DNA of 64,000 nt from Adineta ricciae. Lineage: Eukaryota; Rotifera; Eurotatoria; Adinetida; Adinetidae. Made by a program: the position numbers and the translations under genes. The notes beneath the pieces were generated by a model. It saw only the letters and a list, made by a program, of their open reading frames with translations, was not told the origin of the DNA and did not search any database. Shown here in pieces: positions 1 to 13,579 of the stretch. Every line of letters starts with the position of its first letter. Position 1 is the stretch's first letter. The DNA lies in contig CAJNOJ010000160.1 of NCBI GenBank assembly GCA_905250025.1, positions 182,680-246,679 on the forward strand, written 5' to 3'.

Positions 1-76
1 TGCCGAATAGAAAGCATCTAAATACGGAAAAAAACGATCTCTGATGACTGAACGCAATTGAACCCAATCCACGTAC

Positions 77-226
77 TTCGTTTGTCGTCAATTCGAACAA
101 TTGCTAACAAAGAAGCATCAACACGAAGTGCTCGTGACAAATCCGGATTGTGTCCATTCGAGTGTGAACGTGACGATTGAGTCTCAGTCAATAGATTGTT
201 TGTCAGAAAAGGTGAATTCACGTGAT
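77..226 (-). CDS. Possible internal exon of an unknown gene leaving the window
   Basis: On the minus strand a 150-base open stretch is bounded by a good acceptor (tcgtttag, just above 226) and a donor (GTACGT, just below 77). It encodes about 50 residues rich in Ser, Asn and Thr, beginning HVNSPFLTNN and ending VRIDDKR. I do not recognise it. Candidate upstream exons near 1260-1430 look exon-like but their phases do not join cleanly, so I do not assert a gene model. It could be chance open frame. Confidence 0.3.
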
Positions 227-2729
227 CTAAACGAAAAACTCGGTTATTTTCAATGAGTTAGCGGTAAAATCGAAAAATATGCTTTTTCTTCCTCTACGGC
301 AAACATTCGACTAAAATACACGTACCATGGTACTGTTCAGTGAAGCGATAACGCGGTAAAGAATAGTTGACAGGTGGACCGGCATGCGATATGGATGGAT
401 TTTGAAAATATGTCATTTTAAGTCGATTTTTTTACTTCGCTTACTATGTGTGTGTGTGTTTTTCTTCTTATCGAATAAATAATCGGAGTTCAATACTGAT
501 TGATTCAATAAGGTAGAGAGAAAAAGAGACGGATGTTGATAATCGACGTACGTCGTTGGTCGAACTCTTGATTCCTTCGGTTTTTTTTTCTTCTCTTTTA
601 TCACTCTCTTGAATTTTCTTTTCTTCTCTATATCTCTGCTTATGCGTGTGTATGTTTGACGGATAGAAAAAACGAAAAGTAATAATTGTACTGTTTATAA
701 CTAGTAGAGTGCCCCTTCCTCTTGAAGAGACAGACGACGCCGATCAGTTTAGCGAATTTGAAGAAGGAAAAAGAAATAAAATGGAAGAAAGAGAGAGAGA
801 GAAAGAGAAGTAAACGAAGAGAAAAAAAACTTGACAAAATTTTGTCCAAATAAAAGAACGTCGAGTGATGCAAAAGGAACTACATTCCTTCCTACGTATC
901 GGTCAAATAATTTAAGATAGAAGCGAAAAAAGAGCGAAAATCAAAACGGAAGAATAGATATCTTCTTGCTCTTCTACTTGTCATGCTCTATTCTTCACAC
1001 ATAGATGACGGAAACTCAACATATCTATGTGGGCGAGTGGTATTGTTTATCGCTAAATCAAAAGCAAAATAGCAAGCAATACGAGCAAACACTAATCATA
1101 CAATCAATAAATGAAAAAAGTCTATATGTCCTCAGAAAAGTACATGTGAAACATAAAAAACAAAAGAACAAATTATAGTTAACTTACCAATGAGGTTACT
1201 ATTAAGAATTAAGGACATAGAAAAAGGTACTCAGAAGAGAAGACTTCAAAATCCCGTACCTGATGATTTCCACTGGTCTTTGTGCTGCTTCATTGTACGT
1301 GTAGGCATCGAATTTCTGTAAAACAAAAAAAAAAGAAAGAAATAATACAATAGAAAAGAAAAAGTTATCGAATGGAATATACCTATCGAACTCAGGATGA
1401 AGTCCTCGGCGAAGATGACTGAGCATAATGATCTAGAAGTAAGAAACAAGTTTTCGTTTGACAAATGTTTTAGACAGTAAGTGTTGTATAAACATGTTCA
1501 TTCGTATGTATATGAAAAACATTCTCGCAAGTAAACAATGTCATGTCGCCTACGGTAGAACAAAGGAAAAGTTAATCTTCGTTTGAACAAGACACCAATG
1601 TAACTTCAAGTCAAATAGAATTAACCTTAAACATGAACAGCGATGACCTTTTACTCTCGTATACAGTAAGTTCTCTCCTAGCCTTGACATTCAATCCAAT
1701 TGATTGAGTTGGATTTTATTTAACATAAACTTTATTAAGGAATGTACAGATATTTCTCACGGAGAACATACCTCATCAGCTGATCAATTGAGTGAAAATG
1801 CGCAAGTATCAAGGTTAAAATAGATGCAAACGAAATGCAGACGAAAACGGAAAGTGAATGAAGAAGAGAAGCCAAAGACATACTCTTAAGAACACATTCT
1901 GTCCGCGTGCTCGAATATGTATATAGAGACAAGAAAAACATCTGTTGTTTGTATTTTGAAATGAAAATATTAGTTTCTTTTTCCTATACGGCTCAATACA
2001 TAGGAGAAAAATCAATCGAAAACGACAATTCCAGTCATGATCGATCGGTGAATCACCAACACATATATTATATATGTATTCGAGCGGTTTAAGATTCTTA
2101 TTTGCTGTAAGAAGAGAAGAATTACACGAAAAGATCAAATATCTTTATGTTTTCTTATTTCAAGATGTTCGAAATAACCAAAGAAAAACGATATTCGATA
2201 TCGATTGGAATTAATTCACAACGATTACCATTATGATGAAATATGCTATGTCAGTATAACAGTGCAGCTATCTCTCAGACGAAAAGAACACATCGAACTT
2301 GCATACGTGCGTCTGAACTAGAAAATATTTGAACTAAGATAAGTGTTCGTGAAACGAGAGAGAGAGAGGGAGAGAGAGTCAAGCAGACGGATCGAACGAA
2401 AAATTCTCGTCAATAGTCCGTTGTGAATGATTAGCGAGTGTATAATCTGACGTACAATTGTCTAGTGGTTTGAGTGATACGAAAGAAAATTTTCTTCAAA
2501 TATTTTTAAGTTTCAATCATTTTTTTTATTCTTCCGTGCGAATTTTTTTTCGCAAGTCTTGAAAAAATTCCCATTGGTCGATACTTTCAACTAATGAGAT
2601 CTAAGGGAATTATCAAACCGCCATCATCATCATAAGTATGGAGTTCTTCTAGTTGTTTAGTCACTTGTTTTCGATTATTTACAAAATAGAACAAAACTTC
2701 GTTATAGATCTAGTTTTACTCTTTGCATC
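227..2729. other. Gene-poor stretch upstream of V-ATPase C
   Basis: I see no convincing gene here. The sequence is AT-rich with purine tracts (GAGA runs near 790-810 and 2360-2380). Two exon-like pieces on the minus strand, about 1259-1319 and 1383-1434, have acceptor and donor signals but do not share a reading phase. The right end should hold the promoter and 5' leader of the plus-strand V-ATPase gene. Confidence 0.4.
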
Positions 2730-4298
2730 ATGTCAAGCGAATATTGGATCATATCTGTGCCAGGCAAGTCATCAGCACGACAAAACTATGATGAAGTTTG
2801 CCGTGTAACTGGCCGCGATCAGTTATCACAGAATTTTATGTTCAACATTCCTGATTTAAAGGTGAATTGACGGATTCAAATGAACACTTTTTATTGAGAA
2901 ATTTCTAGGTTGGTACATTGGATTCACTTGTGGCACTTTCCGATGATCTGACTCGCATTGACGGTTACATCGAAGGGTAAACAAACTGTCGGAACTGTTC
3001 TCATTGTATAAGAAAATGTTTAGAGTGACTAAGAAGTTAACCCAATTCTTCTTTCATGATGTACTCGAAGATGATCGCAATCGGCTTGCTGAAAATCTTG
3101 TCGTGGGACAAAACGGTGGTAAGATTCACTTGATTTTCTTTATTGACACTCATCAATTCACTTCATTAGTTAATCCAATACATTATGTCACTGATTTTCA
3201 ATGGGACCATGCGAAATATCCAATCAAATTACCATTGAGAAGTCTTTCGGAAATCATCTCCAAAGTATGTCGGATGAGCAGGCATGTTTTGCGAAAGAAC
3301 AGTTGTATTGTAGGCAGCGACACATATTGAAAGCGAACTGAAACTTCGTAGTCAATCGTACAACAACGTCAAACAGACACTGGATTCGTTGGAAAAGAAG
3401 CAAAGGTGAGTTCTGGAATCTAATGTTCTCCAACTCAGTACTTTTGTTTAGTGGAAGCTTATTGACACGAAGTTTAAATGATGTTTTGAAGAAAGAACAT
3501 TTCATCTTGGGCAGTGAATACTTAAAAACTTTATTAGTTTGCGTACCAAAGCCTTTAATGAATGATTGGTATGCAAAATATGAATCCTTATGTACAATGA
3601 TTGTACCACGTACAACAGAATTGATAACACAAGATCAAGATTATGCATTATTTTCTGTTACACTCTTCCAAAAAACTGAAGATACCTTCCGACACAAATG
3701 CCGAGAGAATAAGTACGTAGATATGCTCATGTGAGGTGAGAAATATGTGTTGTTGAGAATGTTTTAGATTTACCGTACGAGATTTCACGTACGATGAAAA
3801 AGCAGTGGCGAATGAACGAGAAAAGATTCACGAACTCGAAACTGAACGACAAAAACTCTATGCAAACCTTGTTCGTTGGCTGAAGATCAATTTTGGAGAA
3901 ATTTTCTCTGCTTGGATTCATATTAAAGCATTACGAGTCTTCGTCGAATCGGTCCTTCGGTAGATTCGTTACTTGAGCACTGATTCTCAAAGGAACATCC
4001 ATATTTTTCTTTTCAGATATGGTTTGCCAGTTAATTTCACTGCCATGGTTATTCATCCATTGAAGAAATCACCAAAACGCTTACGTGATGAACTTGACAA
4101 ACTTTTCGGCTACCTCGATCAATCAGGTCAATCAAGGCAAGATGAAGTAAACGACTTGTTTTTCTCCAAAATTCCCAAAAACATACTTCCTCGTTTTAGC
4201 AAATTGACATTCCCGGTGTATTTTCTTCTCAACAAGAGTATTATCCATACGTTTATTTTAAACTCGATCTTGATTATATCGAAATGAGCACAAAATAG
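2730..4298 (+). CDS. ATP6V1C1: V-type proton ATPase subunit C
   Basis: This is the C subunit of the cytosolic V1 sector, which in the known family links V1 to V0 and governs reversible assembly of the proton pump. The start is ATG 2730 (MSSEYWIISVPGK), and the first exon ends at 2861. Further exons begin at 2909, 3011 and about 3172, with introns of roughly 35-55 bases. Conserved blocks are seen throughout: GTLDSLVALSDDL, LTRSLNDVLKKEHFILGSEYL, YGLPVNFTAMVIHP and the C-terminal YYPYVYFKLDLDYIEMSTK before the TAG at 4296-4298. The gene appears complete. Several introns are so short that unspliced open frames run across them. Identification is by family pattern and is strong; the exact paralogue (C1 or C2) cannot be separated, as invertebrates normally have one. 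Confidence 0.93.
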
Positions 4299-4932
4299 AA
4301 ACCAGTACATGTATTTCACCTTTTTATTTTTCGTGCAATTCGTTCCATTCCTAAGTATATATGTGATCAGTATCATCAGTATCATCATCATCATCATATT
4401 TTTCTTTCCCTTCTATTTATTTTCAATATATATTTTATCAAAAGCAATTACTTGTATCACCTTCGTATTCAGCTTATGAACTAACTTTTTTCGTTCGTAG
4501 ATGTTACCTCGAATAATGTGCAATGTATTTTCTTTTTCTTCGAACATAATAAATAATTTTATGCATTTATGCGTCTGAATGATTCGAAACTGACTCGTAA
4601 GAATTTCCGTTCTCGCTGAGAACATTGAAGTGCGTCAAGTGTGTTGACTTAGCAAAGTGTAACTGATATGCCTACATATTCAGGTCCAGTAATTGTGTAG
4701 AAATGCGAAGAAAACAATAAATAAACTTTTATTATCTTAAATCAATAGGATTAATGGCGAATAAAGAAGAGGATTAACAATGAAGATCGGTTTAAAAAAA
4801 TAACAGCAGGATAAATAGCAAGAGGAAGTTTATCGCTAAAGGCAAACAGATATCAGACTCTAGAACAACGAAAAACCTATGTTGAATATGGATTCTGCTT
4901 CTGATATTACCAGAATATGTTGCAAATTAAGA
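4299..4932. other. Convergent 3' ends of V-ATPase C and PKC
   Basis: This is the tail-to-tail spacer between the plus-strand V-ATPase gene and the minus-strand PKC gene. A plus-strand AATAAA lies near 4548. On the minus strand an AATAAA (TTTATT on plus, near 4728) lies about 200 bases past the distal PKC stop, a plausible polyadenylation signal. A short ATC/CAT run sits near 4373-4398. No further gene is seen. Confidence 0.5.
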
Positions 4933-5103
4933 TCAAGTGACATGTTTAGATGTGGGCGTTGCTGAAAATGCTTGATTAACAAATGAAAATGAATCGAATT
5001 CGCTTTGATCTATTGTCATAATGAGTTGTTTGTCAGTAGGTGTAAATTGTAATGGTTCGAGTGTGAAATGTCCGTCAAAATTTAAAGTGTCGTGATACGA
5101 TGT
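4933..5103 (-). CDS. PKC distal alternative last exon (canonical V5 tail)
   Basis: This 57-codon terminal exon follows an acceptor ending TTGTAG (5104-5110) and joins in phase 0 to the donor after FKPKI at about 5862. It encodes a turn motif QFTPTDKQL and a hydrophobic motif [11 protein letters not shown], the two phosphorylation sites expected in a classical PKC tail, then ATPTSKHVT and a TGA at 4933-4935. It is one of two mutually exclusive tails, because each ends in its own stop. Confidence 0.85.
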   Translation of the reverse strand, partial: TSYHDTLNFDGHFTLEPLQFTPTDKQLIMTIDQSEFDSFSFVNQAFSATPTSKHVT

Positions 5104-8100
5104 CTACAATAAACAGCAACATATCATCTACTTTTCAAATGTCGCATTTCATCTTCACAAGACAATTCGAATCGATTATTTTCAATATTTTATGTCAAGA
5201 AAATTTCTTTTGAAAATACATGTCATCGACATCATTGATAGCAAATGAATTAGAACATGAGAACATACACAGATACACATAAGCTAGATGAACACAAAAA
5301 GTCGATATTGACACGTTGTAACATGAACGAAAAGCTGTGAGATACAAAATATTGAATCACTAGAAACGAAAACCAACAACGACGAAAAAGAAACGAATGA
5401 CAGCGATACAAAGTAAAAGATTTTTGTTTGAAAATTGCTCATTTAGTTTTGTGCTTTTTGATAGAAGATTCTTCAGATAAACCGGTCAGGGGAAATGCGT
5501 ATACACACAAGTAGCAAAGAAGAAAAATATGACAATGTATTTCTATGTATATCGATTGCCTTTTGTCTTTGATGCTCTTTAGTTTAGTGATCACGGACGA
5601 AGTGAGGATTATAACAGGAGAAATGTTGAAACGTATCTCTATCAATGGATTCGAGTACAACTTTATCACATTCAGTCTTCTTAAATGGACTATTTGTAAA
5701 GCTTTTATCAAAATTCTCCGCTTGACGAGGATCTTTCTAAAAAAAATTAAGACAAAGATACAACATTCGACTTGGACAATAATCAGTAAACATATTTTCA
5801 AGGTTCAAACTAATATTTATACATCGATAGAGAGAGAGGATTGTCGGATACTACGTACTATTTTAGGTTTGAATGGTGGTTGAACTTCACGCGCTTCGAT
5901 CTTTTGCCAATCAATGCGACGAAAGAATGTATGCTCTTTGATTTCACGTTCGCCGTTTATTACATGGCAACCAAGACGTTTCTGAGGATTTTTCTCCATC
6001 AACTATAAATAGAACGAACTTATAGAGATACAGTTCATGTCTAAACAGAAAATAGTGTACCTTTTTGCAGATATTCACAGCTTCGAATGTCATTGATTTC
6101 GGATACGATACATTACGATCGGTAATCGCATTGAAAAGTTCATCTTCATCCTCACCATCAAATGGTGGTTGTCCGGCTAACATTTCGTAAAGTAAGACAC
6201 CATACGCCCACCAATCGACACTTTTGCCGTATTTTTGATAGAGCACGATCTCAGGAGCAATGTAGTCTAAACGAGAAATCTAGGAAAAGTATTCGCAAAG
6301 GATTTTATCGAACCTGGTGTTCCACAAAAGGTGGATGTTTTCGCATCATTGATGATTCCATCTTTGCACATTCCAAAACTAAAGCAATATTCTATAAGAT
6401 AGCATCGATCGAAGATTGTGGACTTACTCAGCTATTTTTATGTGTCCTTCTCTATCGAGCAGAACATTATCTAATTTAAGATCTCTAGCAAAAGCAAAAT
6501 GAAAGAAGTTCACAGATTGATAGTCTAATTAACTTTACCTGTAAATGATTCCCCTGCTGTGTAAATAGAAAAGGCCAATTGCAATTTCAGCCGAGTAAAA
6601 ACTAAAATAAAAGTTGAACTTTTCTCAGTCAATTTCATCAAACTAGATTATTTACCAAGCCACTGGCTCTTTAAATCTTCCTTCATGTTGTATTCGATAC
6701 ATCAGATCACCACCATTAACAAATTCCATGACAAAGAACAACCGATCCTAGTGAAAGTCGAGAAATTATCTTGGAAAAACCTTCCGTTCTGTTTGCTTTA
6801 CTTCTGATTGAAAACAGGAATGTAACTGAACTAGAAATTGAGGTTTGTCATGTAATAATAACACACGTTTTTCAATCATGATACATTCCAAATCATCATC
6901 TTGAACGATCATGTCCTTCTTCAGGATTTTTATTGCATATAATTCATCTGTTGTTCCTTTCCGTTCAGCTAGTACAACCTAAAACAATCCGTTGTATAGA
7001 AATTCGTTTCATTCGTTTCGAAAAGGGCTTGTTTTCGACTTACTTTACCAAATGAACCTTTGCCGAGTACTTTAATAAAATGAAAATCTGTTTCTTTAAT
7101 CGGACTGACATGAGATGTCGAGCGAATCAAAATTTCGCCGCCAGCAGCTGCTGCTAATCGACTTTTATCAGTTGGTAAAGGTGGTAATGATGTACGAGAC
7201 TAAAAAAAAGAAAATCAATTCAATATTCTCTTTCTTTTCAAACAAGCGATTTACTTGAATTGTTTGTCGCATTTTTATTAAATTTTCCTCCGTAGATACC
7301 GGTACTGCATAGAAATCACCTTCTTCTTGACTTAATAATTTGAACCATCCTTCGACTGATTCTTTCATTAATTCCGAAACACCTGTTATATTCCCATAGA
7401 AGAAAAGCTTATTGAACTTTAAACGAAAGAATGCTCACCGAATGAAAGTGAACCCATAAAGTCATTTCTCGACGTTCGATCCCAATCCCAAACAGCAATT
7501 AACAATCGCTTATCTCTATCATCATCGACTAGATCACTAAAATATCTCCATCGGACGGTACTCATTCTGAAACTATGGACAACTTACATCGTAAAATTGT
7601 CATTCCAAAGTGGATTTAATGTTCCACGTATGACCTTTGTTTTATATTTCGTTTGAAATTGCCTTGCACTAGCACCCGGTGTCGTGGGAATCAATTTGAT
7701 TTTAACATATGGATCGCTCAATCCATTTGGATCCATTGGAATTAAGTTTTTTGCTTCACCTATTTCAATCCGTAATTTGTTTTCCGATTCATACTTGACG
7801 CTGATGCGTATTCGTCCACGACGTTCGGTATGATCGAGACCACACAATTCCGGCACAAATGTTCGACAATTTTTGTGAACATTCATATCACAACATTGAC
7901 ATTTCAAACCTTGATGTATGAGACCGTACAGGAGAGAACCACAGTGATCACAGAATGTCGGCGAAGTGTACGTATGTGTTTGAAATTTATGAACATTTCG
8001 TGGTGCCTAGACAATTCATCTTTCGAATAAGTTGTTGATTACAAGGATCAACCTTACATCAGAATCAGCTCCTCTATCAACACCAGGACAAGCAAAACTG

Positions 8101-10203
8101 ATAAATTCATGACAACGTTTGTGAACAACAAGTGAACAAACTAAAAGAGAACAATCGATATGTTAGCATTTACACTAATTTGATATCGTCTGATGTATAG
8201 ATTCTTTCCTATGCTAGCATTGATCAAGGCAATGACCTTTTCATTAACTTTCAATGATCAAAACTTTTAACAGCTAAATTATTGCATACAACATAGAGTT
8301 GTAAGTCTAGAATCCTACATATAGATGAAGCATCTGTTCGGTTGATTGTAATCTCCAATTTACCATCTGTCACAGACTAAAAGACTCCTATTTTATCTGA
8401 TAAACATAGCTCTTGCCGGTTGATAATCTGAAAAAAAACTTACTTTGACATTGCAGTCCTTGTTTACCAAAACCCCTGAAAGAAAAAGTGATCTTTCAAC
8501 TGATCAATACACGAAGAAATCTGTTTACCAGATGAAATCCCGACAGTGTGAACAAAACGTTGGTGTTTTGAAAAATCTTGGAATAAATTGATGATTTTTA
8601 ACGATAATAACATTCTTTTGTCTTAGAGCGCCACGTCGTGCGAAACCTTGTGGACGTTCACTTGATCCCAACGAAGCATTTTCTCTCGATACACTCGAAT
8701 CCATTCTTTTACTTCCTTGCTCCGACATTGTTTGCTGTAATACTGTCGATATACGATTAGTCGACTCGTTCTCACGAACAAAACCTATTGCTTGGACAAC
8801 AGCAGCACACGTTGGTGCTAGAAACACATAATAAAAAGTACGACAGATTAGTATTCAGCAATTGCAATGCAAAAACAAAGCGTCAAGGCATAGTAATAAT
8901 AACGAATCGAAAATATGGCGACTATTCTTGTTCTTTTTCTTTTTCTATTTTTTCTTCTCGGCATTTGTATACATTCTGTTATTGATATGACATCATCCGA
9001 AGCTACATAATAATGGTAACGTTTGTTTTCCAGTTCTGGCTAATATATACATCAACCTTTTCTTATCAAATCAATCTATGATATAACTAGGAAAATAGAA
9101 GATGTTTTTTCATTAGAAATTCATGGTAAGCGATATACTTAACGGGAGAGTAATTACAAGTCTGTTCGATATTCCTAATCAGATCTGTGAAGAGTATCGT
9201 GTGAGATAAATTTGCCTTGATTCAGTTCCGATGATCTCACCCGCAGTCAGTTTTTCGTGTTTTGACCAACATCATCGACTTACCGTGCTTTTCGAATGAA
9301 TATTTGTTCTAATAGATGTTATGCTATTTAATATCCCATAATGAATGGAAAACAGAAGACGAAGAGAAAAAAAGAAAAACCGACATTTATTTAGTTTGTC
9401 TGTTTTTACTGCCCGAGCGTTATCAAGGACTCACTAGACGACAAATTTTCTTGTAATTTTTCATCTTTCAGTGTTTGATTTATTTTGACAGACGAGGAGT
9501 GCGTATGTAAACAATAAACTTAAAAAAAAAGAAAACTATCAGCCGACGATACTTTCCGTTCTATCTCTTCTGATTGAATTTCTTTGACACGTCATAGAGA
9601 ACTGAAATCGCATAAGTAAGAAAAGGAAAAATTCATGTCAGTTTTCATTGACGAAACAAGAAACGAACGCCAATAAATCAATTAGACTGTTAAGTATAGG
9701 GAAAAACGCATTTTACGTAAGAATCAATTAGAACAAATTCAATCTGATGCGATCAAATCACTCATGCTAATGAGAACTTGCGAGCGACTCATCTCCTTGT
9801 CAAGAAAACGAATTGAAAGATGATGACAAATGTGAACTGTTAGTTAACGATCAACTGAATTTGTGAGATGATCCTATAGAAAAATATCACATTCACAGGA
9901 AACTCACAGAACAACACACATAGCTAACATATGCACGTAGTCTAACAATATTATAGCCGTGTCTACTTTAATCTTCTATGAGTAGGGTTAAAGTCGATAG
10001 TGAAGTATCTGTTAATAAGATCTGAACATGAAAGTGATTGTTATATATAGACATAAATATCGATTTTTATGCAGATAATTCGATGTTAATTGAAGATGAG
10101 TGTAAGTACTACCTGTTCGTGCCATTCCTTCTGCAATTGAATGTCTTTGATGCGGTTGATGAGTCGATTTTAATTGATTTGATTTACTTCGATTAAGTTC
10201 CAT
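4933..10203 (-). CDS. PRKCA/B-like: Classical (Ca2+/diacylglycerol-dependent) protein kinase C
   Basis: Domains read in order on the minus strand. Exon 1 (10113-10203) starts [10 protein letters not shown]. Exon 2 (8529-8817) carries the pseudosubstrate [12 protein letters not shown] and the first C1 domain; a 32-base exon (8444-8475), 8058-8140 and 7588-8006 carry the second C1 ([11 protein letters not shown]) and C2. C2 keeps the calcium-loop aspartates ([23 protein letters not shown]). The kinase has [34 protein letters not shown] and the PDK1-site loop TSTFCGTP, so it should be active. It ends in one of two alternative V5 tails (4933-5103 or 5584-5736). Intron 1 (8818-10112) is unusually long. 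The region before the pseudosubstrate (about 70-80 residues) is longer than in vertebrate alpha/beta. Plasma-membrane recruitment is inferred from family knowledge. Confidence 0.95.
5584..5736 (-). CDS. PKC proximal alternative last exon (divergent V5 tail)
   Basis: This 51-codon terminal exon follows acceptor TTTTTTAG (5737 upward), also phase 0 with the same donor. It encodes AENFDKSF, then [11 protein letters not shown] where the turn motif should be, and [11 protein letters not shown] as hydrophobic motif, ending VRDH and TAA at 5584-5586. The turn-motif Thr-Pro is Thr-Glu here and the residue after the hydrophobic-motif Ser is Cys. It therefore aligns along its whole length to a PKC tail but differs at regulatory positions. 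Confidence 0.8.
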   Translation of the reverse strand, partial: KDPRQAENFDKSFTNSPFKKTECDKVVLESIDRDTFQHFSCYNPHFVRDH

Positions 10204-13200
10204 GGTTTCTCTTTGATTGACAAGTTATTTCATCGATCTCGACTTTCTTAGTCGTTTTCACTATTCTACGTTTCAATTATGTCATCAATAAATAATATGA
10301 CAAGTTGTCGACGCACACATACAAAACATGTGTGTGTATTTATCTATATATATATATCTACATTGAAGACAAATAGAAGGAACAGATTTCTCTATACTCC
10401 CGTATTCGATGGAAATATTGCGACAAATAAACTCAATGAGAATTAGTAACATCGACCGGCAATCGTCGTTCGATATTTTATCTTCTCCAAAGAGGAAAAG
10501 ATTGAACGCGAGAAGAAGAAAAAAAAAGAGATAGAAGGAAAAAATCGAGAAACAACAACGACGGCGATTGTCTTTATTCAATATAAATGATACCATTATC
10601 ACTGTATCATTTATACATGTACACACACACACACAGAGCAAATGCTTGTCTCACTGAATGAATAAACATTGTCTAACCGAGATCATCCTTGACATGCATA
10701 AAAGAAAATAAATAATCAATTTGATTCAGAAAAACAGAGTTGAAATTAATAATGTAAAACTAAAAAAGAGTGAGCATCTCAAGAGATTACAATCGCATGT
10801 TGATTTGTTAGCTGGACTGATCAAAGGTGGCAAAGAATAATCATTTGTTGTTCTGATTAAAAGAATATTAGGTCCTTCATTCAAAACTAATGTACTGATC
10901 TACACCGGAATATTTCTTCTTTAAACGAACCAATTAGCGTATAATGCGATCATACGCTTGTACAATCATGTTATCAGAAGTCTTTTCTTCAACAATCGAT
11001 AGCAAACATGAGATACGATCGAAATTGGATTATGTAAAACCATCACATTTCTCACAATTCGATTCGTTCAAAGGTTAATAGAAACTTGAACGAGTAGCTT
11101 TCATAAATAGAAATTCTGCTGTTTGTTCATTTGCTTCTTACATAATATTTAAGCAGATGAGATTTTCATTCATATGTCTATGTCAATGTTGAATTAGAGT
11201 GATCAATTCTCTTGTTACTAGTGTGATGATTGAAGATGAGAGAACAATCAAAGAACTATGACATACATACATTGGATTTGTTCTTTTCTCCGAATATTCA
11301 TCTAATCCGGTTCTATCGAAACTAACTTCCACTGACTGTTGAATGGCAACGATAAGAGAAAGAGCAAAAAAAGAGGCAAGTCACTTATTAGCACTTCTAG
11401 TGTTGTTTCTATAACAGTTCTTATCTTTTCCAATGTGTCGAGAACTCTTAACCAATCTCTTTCTATCTCTTGGAAAGTTCGAAACGCATGACAGTAACAA
11501 CAACAACAACGTCAAGACCGTTTCATATCCATTCAGTGTATTCTATATGGGGATATAATGGCATTTTAATGAGGAAAAAATACCATTGCGCATATACGCC
11601 GACCGGGACAGACAAACGCATCTGTACAATAGGTTTATCTTAAGTATTATCGCTTATCCAGGAATAAATAAACGAAAATGATCGACATCTGTTTAGGTTT
11701 TGATTCGACATAACTTACGTGGAAAAGAATTGCTTAATAGCCAAGAATAAACATAATCGAATATGATCGAATTAAATCTGGTTAATAATCTGCAAGATTA
11801 GATGGAAAATCAATTAGAGAAAAAAAGAAATCTAAAGTGGTAAAAATAAAAACCGAAAAATGCTTTGTCGACAACAGATTTTCATCCTGTTAGCTGAAGT
11901 TCATTATATAGATTGCACGAATGAATGGCTAAGTAGACAAAGACAACTAATATCAAAAGCTGCTCTACTCTTCACAAATACGACGATCGAAGTCTTTCCT
12001 TTTCTACCTTTTACTGAACAAATTTTCATTTGAAGAACTGAAACATCGATCAATTTATATGAATATTCATGTCACATGTCTATTTAAACGTGAGATCCTG
12101 TTCAAACGAACACCCGTGTCATTAAGAAACAACCATCGATCATTATCGAAGCATTGTGTCACAAATATTCCTTTCATTTTTCCATACGCTATCATTCATC
12201 TATTGTTCGATTTCAGATCATTCAATCAGTCTATGAATGCTCTATTGAAAATCTTCTGCAATTTTGCTTTCCTAACCTCTCCCATTCCAAATCTTCTTAC
12301 CGATATCGTATGAAAACACTTTGTGACAGTTACGGACAATTATATTGTTAGAAAGTAAGGAAACCTGACACTTTTACTTGCTTTGTTCTTTACTCTATGT
12401 TTGCCGATGGTGTTCTGCCTTTCTCGCTTTCTCTCTCTCTCTCCCTCTCGTGCGCTCCTTTTCTTCTGCTTACGTCAATATAGACAGAAAAAAAAACTTG
12501 GCAATAAAGTGAAACTGAGAGAATACTCTGGCTCTTGTCATACAGTGTCATATGTTTCTGTATCACGTATATTATTGTCTTAAGATAATGCATTATCCAT
12601 GATAAAATCTCAATCTTTTCACTCTAGCTGATCTTTGGACAGTGACCGGATGTTAAATCTGACATTGATCTATCAATCATCTTGTCATATGCTGAGTAAT
12701 TCACATTAACTACCGACTCGAACGATCAACATATTCCAATGATAGATGAAAGTTCGTTCGGAACTGATTTGTTTTTCATTCAAGTTTGATATATGAACCG
12801 GTTATCATAGGAGAATGTTCCATCATTGATTAATTTTTCTATTCGGCGAAGTACTTAATAATGCAGAATAAATATCAAAACAATAAACGGCTCTTTCATT
12901 AAATCTGTCGAAATAAGTAGTTCCTATTTGCACCAGAAAGAAAACTAGAATCAACAAAGAATGCGTGTTTCCGGTTCTACATAATCGATTAATTATACAA
13001 AAAGATCGTCTTTGTTCCATACGTACTACATAATTCATTACAACTAGATGATTCTTAAATATTGACCATGAGCCAGCGATGATTAGATCCTCTTGACGAC
13101 AATGTTACATGAGTATTCAGTGTGTGGTGGTATGAAAAAAAAATCTTGAGAGCTAATGTCTTCCTACTGCACTTAAAGAAAATGACAATATCGTGAAGTA

Positions 13201-13579
13201 GGAAGTCCAATACTTTCGCTATGATTTAATTATTAAGAATAACGTTCAGTAAAGCATGGTGAACATGTTCTTGTTTGGTAAAGTAATCAATTCATGAGAA
13301 AGGAAAAAAGCGTTATTGACGTACATTGACAAGATCCCTTTCGAGATAAAATGGAACGTTTTTAACTTATCAAATATCACTCAAGATCAATGATGGATCA
13401 CTATGTGTCCATGTAATATCAACACACACACACCTGTAAAAACAAAATCAGCAAAATGTTCCGAGTGTTCTTTGATATATGAAGGAATGATGGATTGACT
13501 TAATTCATTTCAGATCGCTCTCAAGGTCTTCTATGGCACCGCGTGACGAACAGTAATCTTAGACTGGAGAATTTCGAAA
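10204..13579. other. Large gene-free stretch
   Basis: About 3.4 kb with no frame I would call a gene on either strand and no recognised repeat family. It presumably holds the PKC promoter at the left end, where the plus strand reads several CA/GT-rich runs (10619-10636), and the 3' end of the IQ protein at the right end. A (CT)n-rich run lies near 12420-12450 and a CA run near 13421-13432. I saw no tRNA or rRNA signature. Confidence 0.4.

Noticed and set aside
1259..1434. Minus-strand exon pair encoding LRRGLHPEFDR and KFDAYTYNEAAQRP
   Set aside because: Borders look like exons, but the two reading frames cannot be joined in one phase, and I could not connect them to the exon at 77-226 consistently.
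10012..10112. Extension of PKC exon 1 beyond the donor at 10112
   Set aside because: The donor after ATGGCACGAACAG joins exon 2 in the right phase; the extension ends at a stop with no family similarity.
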